From contig NZ_JADOEP010000026.1 in assembly GCF_016745275.1 (NCBI RefSeq), positions 1 through 57,078 on the forward strand: a stretch of 57,078 bases of DNA, given 5' to 3'. The notes below the pieces were generated by a model. The model searched no databases. It had not been told where the DNA came from and saw only the letters and a program-made list of their open reading frames with translations. How positions within the stretch are numbered: position 1 is the stretch's first letter; each line of letters begins with the position of its first letter. The position numbers were made by a program, and so were the translations under genes. Below are positions 45,440 through 55,099 of the stretch, piece after piece. This DNA comes from Enterococcus sp. BWB1-3. Its GTDB lineage: Bacteria > Bacillota > Bacilli > Lactobacillales > Enterococcaceae.

Positions 45440-48400
45440 GTATAAGCAGGTTGACTTTAAAACTTATGGACAAATCCCTATAAACTGGGAATGGTGCTGG
45501 TCAAGTAATCATAGCATGACTGGTTCCTTAGGGAATAGAATTCATTTTTCTTATGATAGCCAGTTAACTCTTGACCGTCAATATGGAGAGCTGTTTTATA
45601 GGGATTTTAATGGGAATGAGTACCTGTTTCCGTGGATATTCGAAGGAGAAGAGTCTCTGGATAGAATGAATAAGTTACTTCTGACTGCGGAAAAAGACAG
45701 TTTTACGGTGGAGGATTTGAGTTCTGGATTTTATTATAGCTATTCTCGAAGTCAGTTAAATAGAGATTGTTTTCTTCTAAACAACATCCGTAATGCAGCT
45801 GGCTATGTTCTGACAATCACTAGAAATGAGCTGGAGCAGCTGCTGCAATTGACTGATTCCAATCAAGTCTGTTTGGAAGTTGAGTACAATCATCAGGGGT
45901 TCATTCAATCATTGACCTTAAATAAGAGTCAGATTGTCGGTTACAGTTATTCTTCGGAAGGAGATTTATTGGAAGTAACTGATTCACTGGGGATAAGTGA
46001 TCAATTCGTCTATGATGTGAATCATTTAATGAAAGAACGAAAAATAAGGAATGGAGCTACACATCATTGGGACTATGATCAGGATGGCCGGCTAATTCAT
46101 CAATGGGTAGACGGTGGTTTGGACGAATGTTGGTTTGAGTATGATGAGCTGCAGCAGAAAAACTGCATGAGGGATTTTTATGGTAATGAAACCAGCTATC
46201 ATTACAATGATTTCGGTTTGATTGAACGGATTAACCATTATCAGGGGGGAACAGAACGCTTCTTTTACAATGAACAGCTTCAACTGATAGAAGAACGAGC
46301 AGTAGATGGGCAGGTTACTCAATATGTATATGATCAAAATGGCCTGCTGACTAACAAGATATATAATGATGGAACTACCGAGCAGTTTGACTACAATCTT
46401 TTTGGGAAAAAAATTCAAGTGGCTGATCGAAAGGGATCCATCTCAACCTACGAATACAATGAAGAAAACCTGCTGACCCGTGCCATAGAAAATGATATAG
46501 AGATATTCAATGCTGTTTATAAAAAAAACAACAATTTGATGGAGAGTTCCATTATCAAAGGTCAAACGAATCAGTATTTTTATGATCAGTATGGGCGTAT
46601 TATCCGCAAAATATCTTCAGAAGGCAAAGAGGAGTATTTATGGGAATATAATCAATTTGGTCAGTGTATCCATTTCACAAAGATACAAAGTCAAAAAAAC
46701 ATAGAGTATTTCTGTAGTTATGATAGCAAGCAACGTCTGATTTCAATCAGACAAGGGGAAAAAATAATCAGAGAATATACGTATAATTTGGCTGGACTTA
46801 TCAGTATGTTTTCTGTAAATGGGCAAAGATTAAACCTTGAGTATGATGCCGGGAATAGGATTATTTCATTACAAACACCAGTAAAAGATCGGTATGATTT
46901 TTATTACAATCGTTTAGGAGATATTTTAGAGGTTAAAAGAAACAACAAGCAAATTTACTTTGCAGAACGTAATCAGGCAAGGCAGATAGTCAAAGAAGTC
47001 TACGAGAAAGAATTTGAAAAAAGATTTGATTATGACCAAATAGGACGAGTCCATAAAGTTACCTTGGGAAATGGAATCTGGACCAAAGTTAACTATGATT
47101 CAAATGGCTACATTGATAAGATGCTCAGTAAGGATAAGACATGGGAAATTTATGAATATGATTCCTTCGGCAACATCATTATTGCAAAAAATTTCTGCAG
47201 TGAGCTTCATTTATCTTACAACAGTCAGAATCAATTAATTCAGGAAAAGGTGGTTGCTTCTGATGATAACCTGCCGGATACAATGGTAAATTATGACTAC
47301 TTCAGAGACAATATGCTAAAAAATCGATCTATTTTAGGGATACTGACTGAAAGCTATGAAAGAACAGCTGCAGGTTATAAAAGAACAATAAATCTGATTG
47401 ATAAACAACAAGTGGAGTGTGAACTTTATAAAACGGAAAATGAAACAACCATTCAGGTGGGGGATATCCAGTTTAAATCAAAATATGATCCTGAAGCAAA
47501 TCGGACCACTAAGACTGTAATTAGTAAAGAGTCTGCTAATCATTTTGACTATGAATATATAGGTTCTAAGCAGCTTAAACGTGTTAGAAATGAGCTCGAA
47601 AATCAGATTACTGTTTTTGACTATGATGAAAAGCAACGCCTGATAAACGTCTCTGAAAATGGTTCGGAATTGCTTCGACGATTCTATGACCAAAGTGGTA
47701 TGAGACAAATCCAGGAAGGATATAATCTGAAAACGGACTCTGTTGGTCGAGTAATTGAAAAGAATCAAACACGCTATGTCTACGATGTTCAAGGGAATTT
47801 GGTAGAAAAGAGAATTGGAGACAAGCTGGAAGTTTTTTCCTATACAGCTTCAGGTCAACTTATTGTAATAGATTCGACTGAGTCGGGAAAATCACTTTTT
47901 TTCTATGACTGTTTGGGACGGCTGTTTCTCATATTAAGAGAAGATTCAGTACAGCATTTTATCTGGAGTAAGGATCAGCTGTGTTTGGAGATTTATTCAT
48001 TGAATAAACAGCCTACTCAGATTACTCAATGGCTCTATGGCAGTTACGAGGATAGCGGACTCATTTTGGCAGTTGATAATGCCGGGAATAAAAACTGTTA
48101 CTTCGAACATGATGGACAAGGATATCTGTCTTTAAACAGTGATAAAAGAGCTGTTTCTCAAGAAAAGAGTTCAAGTAAAGGACGATTCCAGTTGAAAAGA
48201 ATTAGACAGACTGGATTGGCTTACAGGCGTTTTCGACTACTGGATGAAGAAACAAATCGCTTTATTCAACGCAGTCCGTTGCATCAGTTTTCGATTTTTT
48301 CAGATAATTATGAGACAAATACTAATCAGAAAGTTGGTTTCAGTTTGGAAGAAAATCAGGCTTTTGAAAATCAGCTGCTTCAGGAATCTGGTATGAACGC

Positions 48401-48614
48401 ACGAATGAAATTAATCCGATTGATGGTTAAGGATAGACATTGCTTTGCTTCTGACAAACATGAATCTTGGGAAACAGATGTTTTTGATGTGGAAAATTTG
48501 GTGGAAAACGAATTGTTGGGACTTGATGAGTTCGGCATTCTTACTGTTGAACAACTTATTAATTCAACAATACAGCAACGTCTGGATAATTATCTGAATA
48601 GAGATAGAGGGTAA
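45414..48614 (+). CDS. RHS/YD-repeat shell protein
   Basis: This 1066-aa protein opens with the DUF6531-like start of RHS proteins ('INWEWCWSSNHSMTGSLGNR') and continues with many YD repeats such as 'YDQDGRLIHQWVDGG', 'YDQNGLLTNKIYNDG' and 'YDVQGNLVEKRIGD'. The core ends with 'GLAYRRFRLLDEETNRFIQR', the usual plug before a variable C-terminus. Only about 100 residues follow, with no toxin motif I can recognise. TTG 45414 is the likely start, with GGAAGGTGG at 45396-45404 inside the vgrG-like gene; the frame is open to 45384. RHS proteins normally enclose a toxin in a cocoon. Confidence 0.85.
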   Translation: MDLVNGTHKYKQVDFKTYGQIPINWEWCWSSNHSMTGSLGNRIHFSYDSQLTLDRQYGELFYRDFNGNEYLFPWIFEGEESLDRMNKLLLTAEKDSFTVEDLSSGFYYSYSRSQLNRDCFLLNNIRNAAGYVLTITRNELEQLLQLTDSNQVCLEVEYNHQGFIQSLTLNKSQIVGYSYSSEGDLLEVTDSLGISDQFVYDVNHLMKERKIRNGATHHWDYDQDGRLIHQWVDGGLDECWFEYDELQQKNCMRDFYGNETSYHYNDFGLIERINHYQGGTERFFYNEQLQLIEERAVDGQVTQYVYDQNGLLTNKIYNDGTTEQFDYNLFGKKIQVADRKGSISTYEYNEENLLTRAIENDIEIFNAVYKKNNNLMESSIIKGQTNQYFYDQYGRIIRKISSEGKEEYLWEYNQFGQCIHFTKIQSQKNIEYFCSYDSKQRLISIRQGEKIIREYTYNLAGLISMFSVNGQRLNLEYDAGNRIISLQTPVKDRYDFYYNRLGDILEVKRNNKQIYFAERNQARQIVKEVYEKEFEKRFDYDQIGRVHKVTLGNGIWTKVNYDSNGYIDKMLSKDKTWEIYEYDSFGNIIIAKNFCSELHLSYNSQNQLIQEKVVASDDNLPDTMVNYDYFRDNMLKNRSILGILTESYERTAAGYKRTINLIDKQQVECELYKTENETTIQVGDIQFKSKYDPEANRTTKTVISKESANHFDYEYIGSKQLKRVRNELENQITVFDYDEKQRLINVSENGSELLRRFYDQSGMRQIQEGYNLKTDSVGRVIEKNQTRYVYDVQGNLVEKRIGDKLEVFSYTASGQLIVIDSTESGKSLFFYDCLGRLFLILREDSVQHFIWSKDQLCLEIYSLNKQPTQITQWLYGSYEDSGLILAVDNAGNKNCYFEHDGQGYLSLNSDKRAVSQEKSSSKGRFQLKRIRQTGLAYRRFRLLDEETNRFIQRSPLHQFSIFSDNYETNTNQKVGFSLEENQAFENQLLQESGMNARMKLIRLMVKDRHCFASDKHESWETDVFDVENLVENELLGLDEFGILTVEQLINSTIQQRLDNYLNRDRG

Positions 48615-48693
48615 TAGTAATAAATAAGAAAAGTCAAGACTCCGGATTTTCGGTATCTGACAGGTAATCATTATGTGAGTGCAGGAGGAAATT

Positions 48694-49470
48694 ATGCTTC
48701 AATCCAACTATCCGGTTTTTGAAAAGGGCAGAATATTAAAAATAGAGATGCTTGAGGCTTTGCGGGATATGCCGCTTTCCATTATTCATACCAAATATAA
48801 CAATTTTAAAGATGGGATACTTCAAGGATTTCACTTATCAATAAATGAAAATAAAATTTGCGTTACACCTGGCTTGTTAAAAGTATGCAATCAGATTTTA
48901 GTAATGGAGCAACCTGTTTTTATTCCCTATCAGGCTGCGGATGAGTTAACGAGACTTGTTATCTCCATAGATGCTCCTGAAGAAACTCCTGATATGAAAC
49001 AATACAGTGCGAGTATCCAATTCATTAGCGAACAACCAAAGAAAGAAAATCAATGGGAATTGATGCGTTTTAAGCTGAAAAAGGGTGCTTATTTGCGGAC
49101 AGCTTATCAGAGCTTTGAAGATATGATAACAGAATACAATACGGTAAATCCAATGTATCGTAAAAATGCATTGGACAACCAATATGGCGTTTCGGCTGAA
49201 ATGCTGGAACTATTTTGTTTCTATGCTGGAAAATCGAAAAGCGACCTTCCTATTGATCAGATGTTTTGTCTGCAAGTATTTCAAAATAGCAGTGGTATTA
49301 CTTTAGACACTATTCAGTACTATATATCGCAGCGATTAAAAGAGGAGTTTAACAGTACTGATCCCTTAAAAATTCACCAGAAACTGTCCGAAATTCTGAG
49401 GATAATCAGAATGAATCAGCAGGAAGTGAATCCAAAAGGAACTAGAAACAGAAAACTAATTGTCGATTAG
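48694..49470 (+). CDS. Candidate baseplate protein of unknown family
   Basis: This 258-aa soluble protein shows near its start 'VFEKGRILKIEMLEALRDMP', then 'NFKDGILQGFHLSINENKIC' and 'VTPGLLKVCNQIL'. The order 'DG(I/V)L.G ... PG....' is a pattern seen in phage baseplate and fibre-attachment proteins, which is my reason for a structural guess. The C-terminal 100 residues are helical ('SEMLELFCFYAGKSK'-like region and 'YISQRLKEEFNS'). GGAGG precedes the ATG at 48694. It lies between RHS and the VWA gene with short spacing. Confidence 0.42.
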   Translation: MLQSNYPVFEKGRILKIEMLEALRDMPLSIIHTKYNNFKDGILQGFHLSINENKICVTPGLLKVCNQILVMEQPVFIPYQAADELTRLVISIDAPEETPDMKQYSASIQFISEQPKKENQWELMRFKLKKGAYLRTAYQSFEDMITEYNTVNPMYRKNALDNQYGVSAEMLELFCFYAGKSKSDLPIDQMFCLQVFQNSSGITLDTIQYYISQRLKEEFNSTDPLKIHQKLSEILRIIRMNQQEVNPKGTRNRKLIVD

Positions 49471-49481
49471 GAGGAGCTTAC

Positions 49482-50981
49482 ATGAAAAAAAAGTTTGTAC
49501 TTCTAGTGATACTTCTACTTGGAGGCTTGTTTGTTAACAATCAGTCTGCAGATGCTTCAGAAAAGGAAGGACTTGATGTTGTAGTGGTTATTGATGCCAG
49601 CTATTCAATGGCCTTTCATGATCCGGAGAAAAATGTTTATGATGCGATTCGAACGGTGTCTGAAGCCAGTCTTGGCAGCGAAAACAGGGTCGGGTATGTG
49701 CTTTACAATGACAGTATTGTCAAAGACAAAGAGCTGACAACTGTGTCATCTCGGGACGAGATAGAAAGCTGGGTTCAGGATGCAAAATCAGTTACCCCTG
49801 TGAAGGGAACAGATGTTGGATTAGGATTAAAAACTGCACAAAGAATGTTGAAGGCAGCTAATCCAAAAGCAGACTATGGAATGATCTTGGTTATTTCTGA
49901 TGGAGATACAGAGAGTGATACATCCAATCCCAATCGGACACAGGAAGCAGTAAATGCTGATGTAGAAGCAGTTCTGCATAACAGTGAAGTTCCTATTTAC
50001 TTTATTCAATACAGTCAGCAGGAATACAGAAATAGAGAACCCATGAACCAATGGAGTTCACGCACCGGTGGACAAAGTCATTCAGTTCAACACCGAGAAG
50101 AACTTCTGTCAGTTGTAGCCCAATGTTTTAAACATGAAGAAAAACGTATGAACGAAGCTGTCACAGCTGAAAAGGCTCTGAAAAAAGAAGAACAATTTAC
50201 CTTATCAATACCTGTTAAACATACTGCTGATAAACAAGTTAAAAAGCTGATTGTCACCATGACTTCTGAAAGCTTCATCAAAGAAGTTGTTTACGACGAA
50301 ACAAATGAGCTGTCAGTCCAAGAAAATGGCAACCAAGTCATTGTAACGATTAAAAACCCTAAAAAAGAAAATTATGTTCTGAAATATAAAACAGAAAATA
50401 ATCAACAGGCAACTACATCTACTTATACAAAGATGACAGATCTGCCAAAAGAAAAGGATAAAAAGAAAACTGTAAAAACAATAAATCAGATAATGTATTT
50501 GGCGGCAGGTGTAATTCTACTGGGAGGGATAATTATTGTAATGTTTGGATTTTTTAATAAAAAGAAAATATTAGTTCCTATTCAGACCGTGGTGCCCGAA
50601 AAACATTTCTTTTCTGACTCCCTTGAAGGCTGTTTTATTAAGACACCTGACGATCAGGAAATTCCAATTCAAAACTGGCCGGGCAGTCTTTTTCAGAACA
50701 GTCAAACTATTACTCTCTATGAATTATTCGCCGGGACCGATATAAACCTGGAACTATCACTAATGAAAAAGGTTTATTTTCGTGTAGGTAAACAAAATAC
50801 TTTGCAGATGAAACTGAAATCCGGTGTTTCCGGAATTCAAAATGGTCAACCTATCTCAACTGGAACATGGGCTGTTCTAAGTATTCAACAGGGAGCGTAT
50901 TTAATTTTTAAGGAAGATGAATTAGAACTGGATATTCATATTCGGAAAAAAAGCGGACGTGGTGAAATGATTCTTGGTTAA
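49482..50981 (+). CDS. Secreted/anchored VWA-domain protein
   Basis: This 499-aa protein has a signal peptide (1-25), an extracytoplasmic von Willebrand A domain with an intact MIDAS ('VVVIDASYSM', D38-x-S40-x-S42; 'GTDVGLGL'; 'LVISDGDTESD'), a beta-rich stalk (220-325), one transmembrane helix (about 338-358) and a 140-aa cytoplasmic domain. It starts 11 nt after the previous stop with AGGAGG. This is a plausible membrane-wall receptor or tether for the injection apparatus, taking the place of the absent TssJLM complex; the role is inference from topology and context. Confidence 0.8.
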   Translation: MKKKFVLLVILLLGGLFVNNQSADASEKEGLDVVVVIDASYSMAFHDPEKNVYDAIRTVSEASLGSENRVGYVLYNDSIVKDKELTTVSSRDEIESWVQDAKSVTPVKGTDVGLGLKTAQRMLKAANPKADYGMILVISDGDTESDTSNPNRTQEAVNADVEAVLHNSEVPIYFIQYSQQEYRNREPMNQWSSRTGGQSHSVQHREELLSVVAQCFKHEEKRMNEAVTAEKALKKEEQFTLSIPVKHTADKQVKKLIVTMTSESFIKEVVYDETNELSVQENGNQVIVTIKNPKKENYVLKYKTENNQQATTSTYTKMTDLPKEKDKKKTVKTINQIMYLAAGVILLGGIIIVMFGFFNKKKILVPIQTVVPEKHFFSDSLEGCFIKTPDDQEIPIQNWPGSLFQNSQTITLYELFAGTDINLELSLMKKVYFRVGKQNTLQMKLKSGVSGIQNGQPISTGTWAVLSIQQGAYLIFKEDELELDIHIRKKSGRGEMILG

Positions 50982-51013
50982 TTACCACTAAAGATAGAAG
51001 GAGTGAGTGACAA

Positions 51014-51631
51014 ATGGAGAAAGATCAGGAAATTGCTTTGATGGAGCATCAGATGCTGTATGAGGCAAATAAAGGTCACTGGCAAAAGGATTTGAAGGTA
51101 GATCGAATTATTGATGCGATCAAACAGGGTGTTTTAGAGATTGAAGGAAAGTATCACCTGTTTATAAAATATCTAGCCGGTACCTTTGGAGTGATTGTTC
51201 CGGAAGAATTTGTACTTCTTGATCAAAGGATGCTTGACTATAAATATCCGTATACTCAAAGAGCGCAATATATTTTTTCAGATGAGGATACCACCCATGT
51301 GATTAGTTTAGATCCTCTGGGAACTGCCATAGAAGAAGAGCAATTTAAGGGATTTGTTACAGGTGTAGTCAGTTCAATGCGGAAATTGAGACCGGAATTA
51401 TCATTCCTTCATGAAGCTTCTGTATTTAAAGAAGAGCAAAGCTACAGCTACTTTGATAGCCTGATTTCAACTCTGGATGAAAAAATATATTTCTTTTTCG
51501 GCATCACAATGCTGGATCAGGAATTGGCTTTCTTTTCCTGCACGGTCCCTGAAATGGAAAAAGATTTTTGGTTTCCGCTGTGTGTAGGGATGCTGGATAC
51601 TATTACATTGGAAAATAAGGAGGATCAATGA
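51014..51631 (+). CDS. PsbP/DcrB-like possible effector adaptor
   Basis: This 205-aa soluble protein's body ('GTFGVIVPEEFVLLDQRMLD', 'YIFSDEDTTHVISLDPLGTA', 'EEEQFKGFVTGVVSSMRKLR', 'IYFFFGITMLDQELAFFSCT') follows the strand order of the Mog1/PsbP/DcrB fold used by Eag (DUF1795) chaperones that load RHS and PAAR effectors onto VgrG. The gene ends 1 nt before the second vgrG-like gene. Function as an adaptor is inference; the sequence similarity is only at pattern level. Confidence 0.5.
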   Translation: MEKDQEIALMEHQMLYEANKGHWQKDLKVDRIIDAIKQGVLEIEGKYHLFIKYLAGTFGVIVPEEFVLLDQRMLDYKYPYTQRAQYIFSDEDTTHVISLDPLGTAIEEEQFKGFVTGVVSSMRKLRPELSFLHEASVFKEEQSYSYFDSLISTLDEKIYFFFGITMLDQELAFFSCTVPEMEKDFWFPLCVGMLDTITLENKEDQ

Positions 51632-51632
51632 C

Positions 51633-53444
51633 ATGACGAATAAACCGAGTAGTGAAAAGAAAGTTTGGAAGAAGTTTCAGCCTGATCAGAAGCTGACACC
51701 CATGAATAAGATGATTCAGCCTGCTGACCTGTTAAATGAAACACAAGATAGCCACTCAGGTTCTTTATCTGAGATCAATCAACAGACTAATCCAAAGAAT
51801 ACAGGTTCTCAGAGAGCAGTATTTAGTTTATCGGCTTCACAAAGAATTAATCTAAGGCAGTTGGCAGCCGCAAGTAAACCGATACCTTTGTCAGCCAAAA
51901 TTTCTCAATCTAAAGAAAATACAATTGGAATGGCGCCAAGTGAAGTCAAACGTTCAGCGTGGAACAGATCAGATGGCGTCAATGTAACGGATTCTTCTCC
52001 AGTACCTTATCAGCGCGAATATTACACATATCGTATAACGACTAAGGGAGAACAAATCCGAAGTGAAAATATCCAAATCACTCCTTTTAAAATTCTCTCT
52101 CTGCTGGAGCTAACGATCGAACAAAAACAAGGAGACCATTCCTATGCTTCTTTTCATGGTGTTGTTTCAGAGGAAGAAGGCAAAAGAATAGTGCGAATGA
52201 ATGAAGCACAATTACCGATCAGTATTTCAAAGCGTAATGAAAAGGGAGAAAGCTATTCATTTTATGAAGGACTTGCTTTGGAAATCGAAATAACAATGGA
52301 TGGCAACGTCTATTATGTGAGCGGAAAAGCAGCTTCGTATACATATTTAATGGATATTAAACGGGTAAAACGCTCATTTCAGCATAAAACCAGCAGTTAC
52401 CAGCAACTCGTCAATCAGATTGTCACAAACTATCAGGAGAGTGCTTTTTTAGATACCCTATCAAATGGAAAAAAAGTCAATCAGTTTTTGACGCAGCATA
52501 ACGAAACAGATTGGGCGTTTATTCAACGGCTGGCTTCACATTTCCATCAATTGCCGGTTGCGATTGATCAATATAAAAATCCGCGCTTTTATTTTGGTCT
52601 CCCTGATTCCTCAATTGCGGGTGAGATAGAAGCATATAATTTTCAGGCGGAACGCGATCTTAATTCATACCGCAGCCTTACAGAAAATCAATCAATTTCA
52701 ACAACAGAAGCTGATTTTTTTCGCTATCAGGTAGAAACGACGCAGCTCTTTACTCTGGGTGATAGGGTGAAATTTCTTGAAGAAGAGTGGCATGTGGTAC
52801 ATTCACAAAGAAAATTAGAGAAGGGAGCGCTGCTTAATCACTATCTGCTCTCTAAGTCTCAGGGGATTCTACAAGAGAAAAAATACAATGAAGAGCTAAC
52901 CGGCAGTTCATTAATTGGTACAGTGAAAGCGGTTCAGTCAGATAAGGTGCTGCTTGATTTGGAGATTGATAGCGCAAACAGTCAGCCGGCTTATTGGTTT
53001 CCCTATGCAACGAATTACACCTCAGATGACAATGTGGGGTGGTATATGATGCCCGAGATTGGAGAAAAGGTGCGCCTATATTATCCAACGAAAGATGAAA
53101 AGGACGCAGTAGCTATTTCAACGGTTCGAACAGCTGATGATTCTGACGGTTCACTAAATCCGGCAATCAAGACACTTCGAAACAAATTTGGAAAAACAAT
53201 TACATTAGAGCCTGATCGAATCACTATCACTGGAAATGGGGTAGAAATTATTCTGAATGACAGCAGCGGGATAAATATTACCAGTACTGGCAATGTTAGT
53301 GTCACAGCAGAAGGGGCACTGAGTCTGAAAGGGCGAAACGTGGTAATGGATGCTTCTGAAAGCGTGAATATCAGTTCTCACGGCAATACCGTTTCAGTCA
53401 ACGAGAAAATTGTATTGAACGGGAGCGAGATCAAAATGAATTAA
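51633..53444 (+). CDS. VgrG-like spike protein 2
   Basis: This 603-aa protein has an unstructured Ser/Gln/Lys-rich N-terminal extension (1-125), a GPD/gp27-like base (about 128-410, with 'HNETDWAFIQRLASHFHQLP'), an OB fold (425-500, 'AYWFPYATNYTSDDNVGWYM' and 'MPEIGEKVRLYYPTKDEKDA') and a beta-helical needle (515-603) ending 'GNTVSVNEKIVLNGSEIKMN'. Unlike spike 1 it has no C-terminal extension and could be capped by the PAAR-like protein downstream. AAGGAGG at 51617-51623 precedes the ATG, which lies 1 nt after the preceding stop. Confidence 0.85.
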   Translation: MTNKPSSEKKVWKKFQPDQKLTPMNKMIQPADLLNETQDSHSGSLSEINQQTNPKNTGSQRAVFSLSASQRINLRQLAAASKPIPLSAKISQSKENTIGMAPSEVKRSAWNRSDGVNVTDSSPVPYQREYYTYRITTKGEQIRSENIQITPFKILSLLELTIEQKQGDHSYASFHGVVSEEEGKRIVRMNEAQLPISISKRNEKGESYSFYEGLALEIEITMDGNVYYVSGKAASYTYLMDIKRVKRSFQHKTSSYQQLVNQIVTNYQESAFLDTLSNGKKVNQFLTQHNETDWAFIQRLASHFHQLPVAIDQYKNPRFYFGLPDSSIAGEIEAYNFQAERDLNSYRSLTENQSISTTEADFFRYQVETTQLFTLGDRVKFLEEEWHVVHSQRKLEKGALLNHYLLSKSQGILQEKKYNEELTGSSLIGTVKAVQSDKVLLDLEIDSANSQPAYWFPYATNYTSDDNVGWYMMPEIGEKVRLYYPTKDEKDAVAISTVRTADDSDGSLNPAIKTLRNKFGKTITLEPDRITITGNGVEIILNDSSGINITSTGNVSVTAEGALSLKGRNVVMDASESVNISSHGNTVSVNEKIVLNGSEIKMN

Positions 53445-53458
53445 AGGAAGCGAAGGAT

Positions 53459-54544
53459 ATGATTCAAACAAAACAGATCAAAGTATTTCAAAGAGACTAT
53501 GTAGAACCGCTTTTGCAGCACTTGATTCAGAAGCTGGATGCTGATTTCAGAGAGCACAAAGAGCAGCTGAAGATTGAGTTGAAGGAACAACTTTGTGCGC
53601 TCCTTTCCAAAGAACCGTTCACTGCTAAAGATGGTGAAATAGGATTTCTGGTTGTTTCCTGGCTGCGAAGCAGTTACCTGTTTCAAGAGAAATTAATCTA
53701 CGATGTACATATCTATAATTCAAACTGGTACTATGACCCAACTCAAGTTCAAGGAATGTTTCGCTTTTCCTGGCTGGAAGAGTATTTTGACCGCTTTTCA
53801 TCTGGGATCCAAAAGATGATAGGTGAGCAATCTGCTGTGGCACTTTTGGGTCAGGAAGATTATTACCTAAAAATTTATTTTGACGTTTTTCACAACTATT
53901 TTATAGAATTATTGCGCTATGTTTGGAAAACAGATAGGAATGAATTGTTGAAAAAGCATCAAACTGCGACGTCATTTTACGTATTTGCAGGCGAATACAA
54001 AGGAGAAAGTGTCCCTGTTTTTCAGCAGCTTCCCAGACTTACTCAATACGAATTTCAAGGTTTATGGGACAATCAGCTGTTGGATTTTGATGAATCTAAA
54101 AATCTTGGACATCTGAATTTGATGGGAATAGATTTTTCCGGAAAAGCAATAACCTCACTGACCTTTGACTATTCACAGCTTAATGAAGGTAAACTTTCAG
54201 ACTGTCTGCTTGTTAACAGCAGTTTTAACCATGCCTGTCTTGATGGAGCTGCTTTTGATCGTTCGAAGCTTCAGGACGCCAGCTTTGTTTCAGCAAGCTG
54301 CATTGGGACGTCTTTTCGTGCAGCGATAGGGAATCAAGCCAGCTTGCTGGAGGCGTTACCGTGTTATTTTGGCGTGAACTTTATGAATGCAAATTTGAGC
54401 CAAGCAGATTTTCTTGGGGCGAATATGTTGGGTGCTTGTTTTGAAAATGCGAGCATGAAAGGGACACGATTTTTTGAGACGGAAAGACAGCGATTGGTGT
54501 TATCGGAACAACAGAAGCGTGATATTGAGTGGGTGAAAGAATGA
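53459..54544 (+). CDS. Pentapeptide-repeat protein, candidate cargo or adaptor
   Basis: In this 361-aa protein, residues 1-215 are mostly helical and unfamiliar. Residues 220-345 form pentapeptide repeats, with units such as 'MGIDFSGKAITSLTF', 'GAAFDRSKLQDASF', 'NFMNANLSQADFLGANMLGA' and 'CFENASMKGTRF', which should fold as a right-handed square helix. Pentapeptide proteins occur in type VI clusters between VgrG and effector genes, where some are thought to help load or deliver effectors. It overlaps the next gene by four bases (ATGA). Confidence 0.72.
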   Translation: MIQTKQIKVFQRDYVEPLLQHLIQKLDADFREHKEQLKIELKEQLCALLSKEPFTAKDGEIGFLVVSWLRSSYLFQEKLIYDVHIYNSNWYYDPTQVQGMFRFSWLEEYFDRFSSGIQKMIGEQSAVALLGQEDYYLKIYFDVFHNYFIELLRYVWKTDRNELLKKHQTATSFYVFAGEYKGESVPVFQQLPRLTQYEFQGLWDNQLLDFDESKNLGHLNLMGIDFSGKAITSLTFDYSQLNEGKLSDCLLVNSSFNHACLDGAAFDRSKLQDASFVSASCIGTSFRAAIGNQASLLEALPCYFGVNFMNANLSQADFLGANMLGACFENASMKGTRFFETERQRLVLSEQQKRDIEWVKE

Positions 54545-55038
54545 AGTTCTATCAGATAAAAGGAAAAATGATTCGTGAGCAGGTAGTAACACTGAACAGT
54601 CTGCCTAAAGATTATAGGAGTATCGATCGTCAACAAGGAATTGAGGGCTGCTTAAATACATTGTTTCCAGAAATGTTGACGGACTATGTGGCAGATCCCT
54701 ATCCTATAATTTCTGATGAATTTCTGAAGGTAATTCAAATCTATCAGCCTAAACTAAGTCATAAATTTGTAACATTAAAAAGTCGGAAGAATGAAGAAAT
54801 TCCTCACTATTGGGCTTTACAGCCTAAGTTGATTGATTGCCTTCATACTGAAACGAAGCTGAATGACAAGCGGGGAATTGAGGAACTTGTACTTAAAATA
54901 GAGCCTATACGCTATCATCATTTTTTTGCAGTTAGAGGACTAAAAGAAGGACAGTGGATCGCAAGCTTAGAAGTAATGGAAAGTCTGTTGCGAAGAGGAC
55001 TGAACGGTTTTACCGGAAAAGCAGTTATTGTGAAGTAA
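54541..55038 (+). CDS. Imm11-like (DUF1629 type) protein
   Basis: This 165-aa cytoplasmic protein has the segments 'PIISDEFLKVIQIYQPKLSH', 'EIPHYWALQPKLIDCLHTET' and 'HFFAVRGLKEGQWIASLEVM', following the Imm11/DUF1629 pattern ('vS..l...l......v.f.pv....Yy.l...~~~d.ld...'). Such proteins often sit beside polymorphic toxins or effector adaptors. Its ATG is in the stop of the pentapeptide gene, so those two products are coupled; it may be immunity or an accessory of delivery. Family assignment is by eye. Confidence 0.55.
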   Translation: MKFYQIKGKMIREQVVTLNSLPKDYRSIDRQQGIEGCLNTLFPEMLTDYVADPYPIISDEFLKVIQIYQPKLSHKFVTLKSRKNEEIPHYWALQPKLIDCLHTETKLNDKRGIEELVLKIEPIRYHHFFAVRGLKEGQWIASLEVMESLLRRGLNGFTGKAVIVK

Positions 55039-55099
55039 AGGGAGAAAATACAAAAAATTAGTAGCGTGAAAAAGCAAAAAAGGGAGTAGGTGAAAGAAC

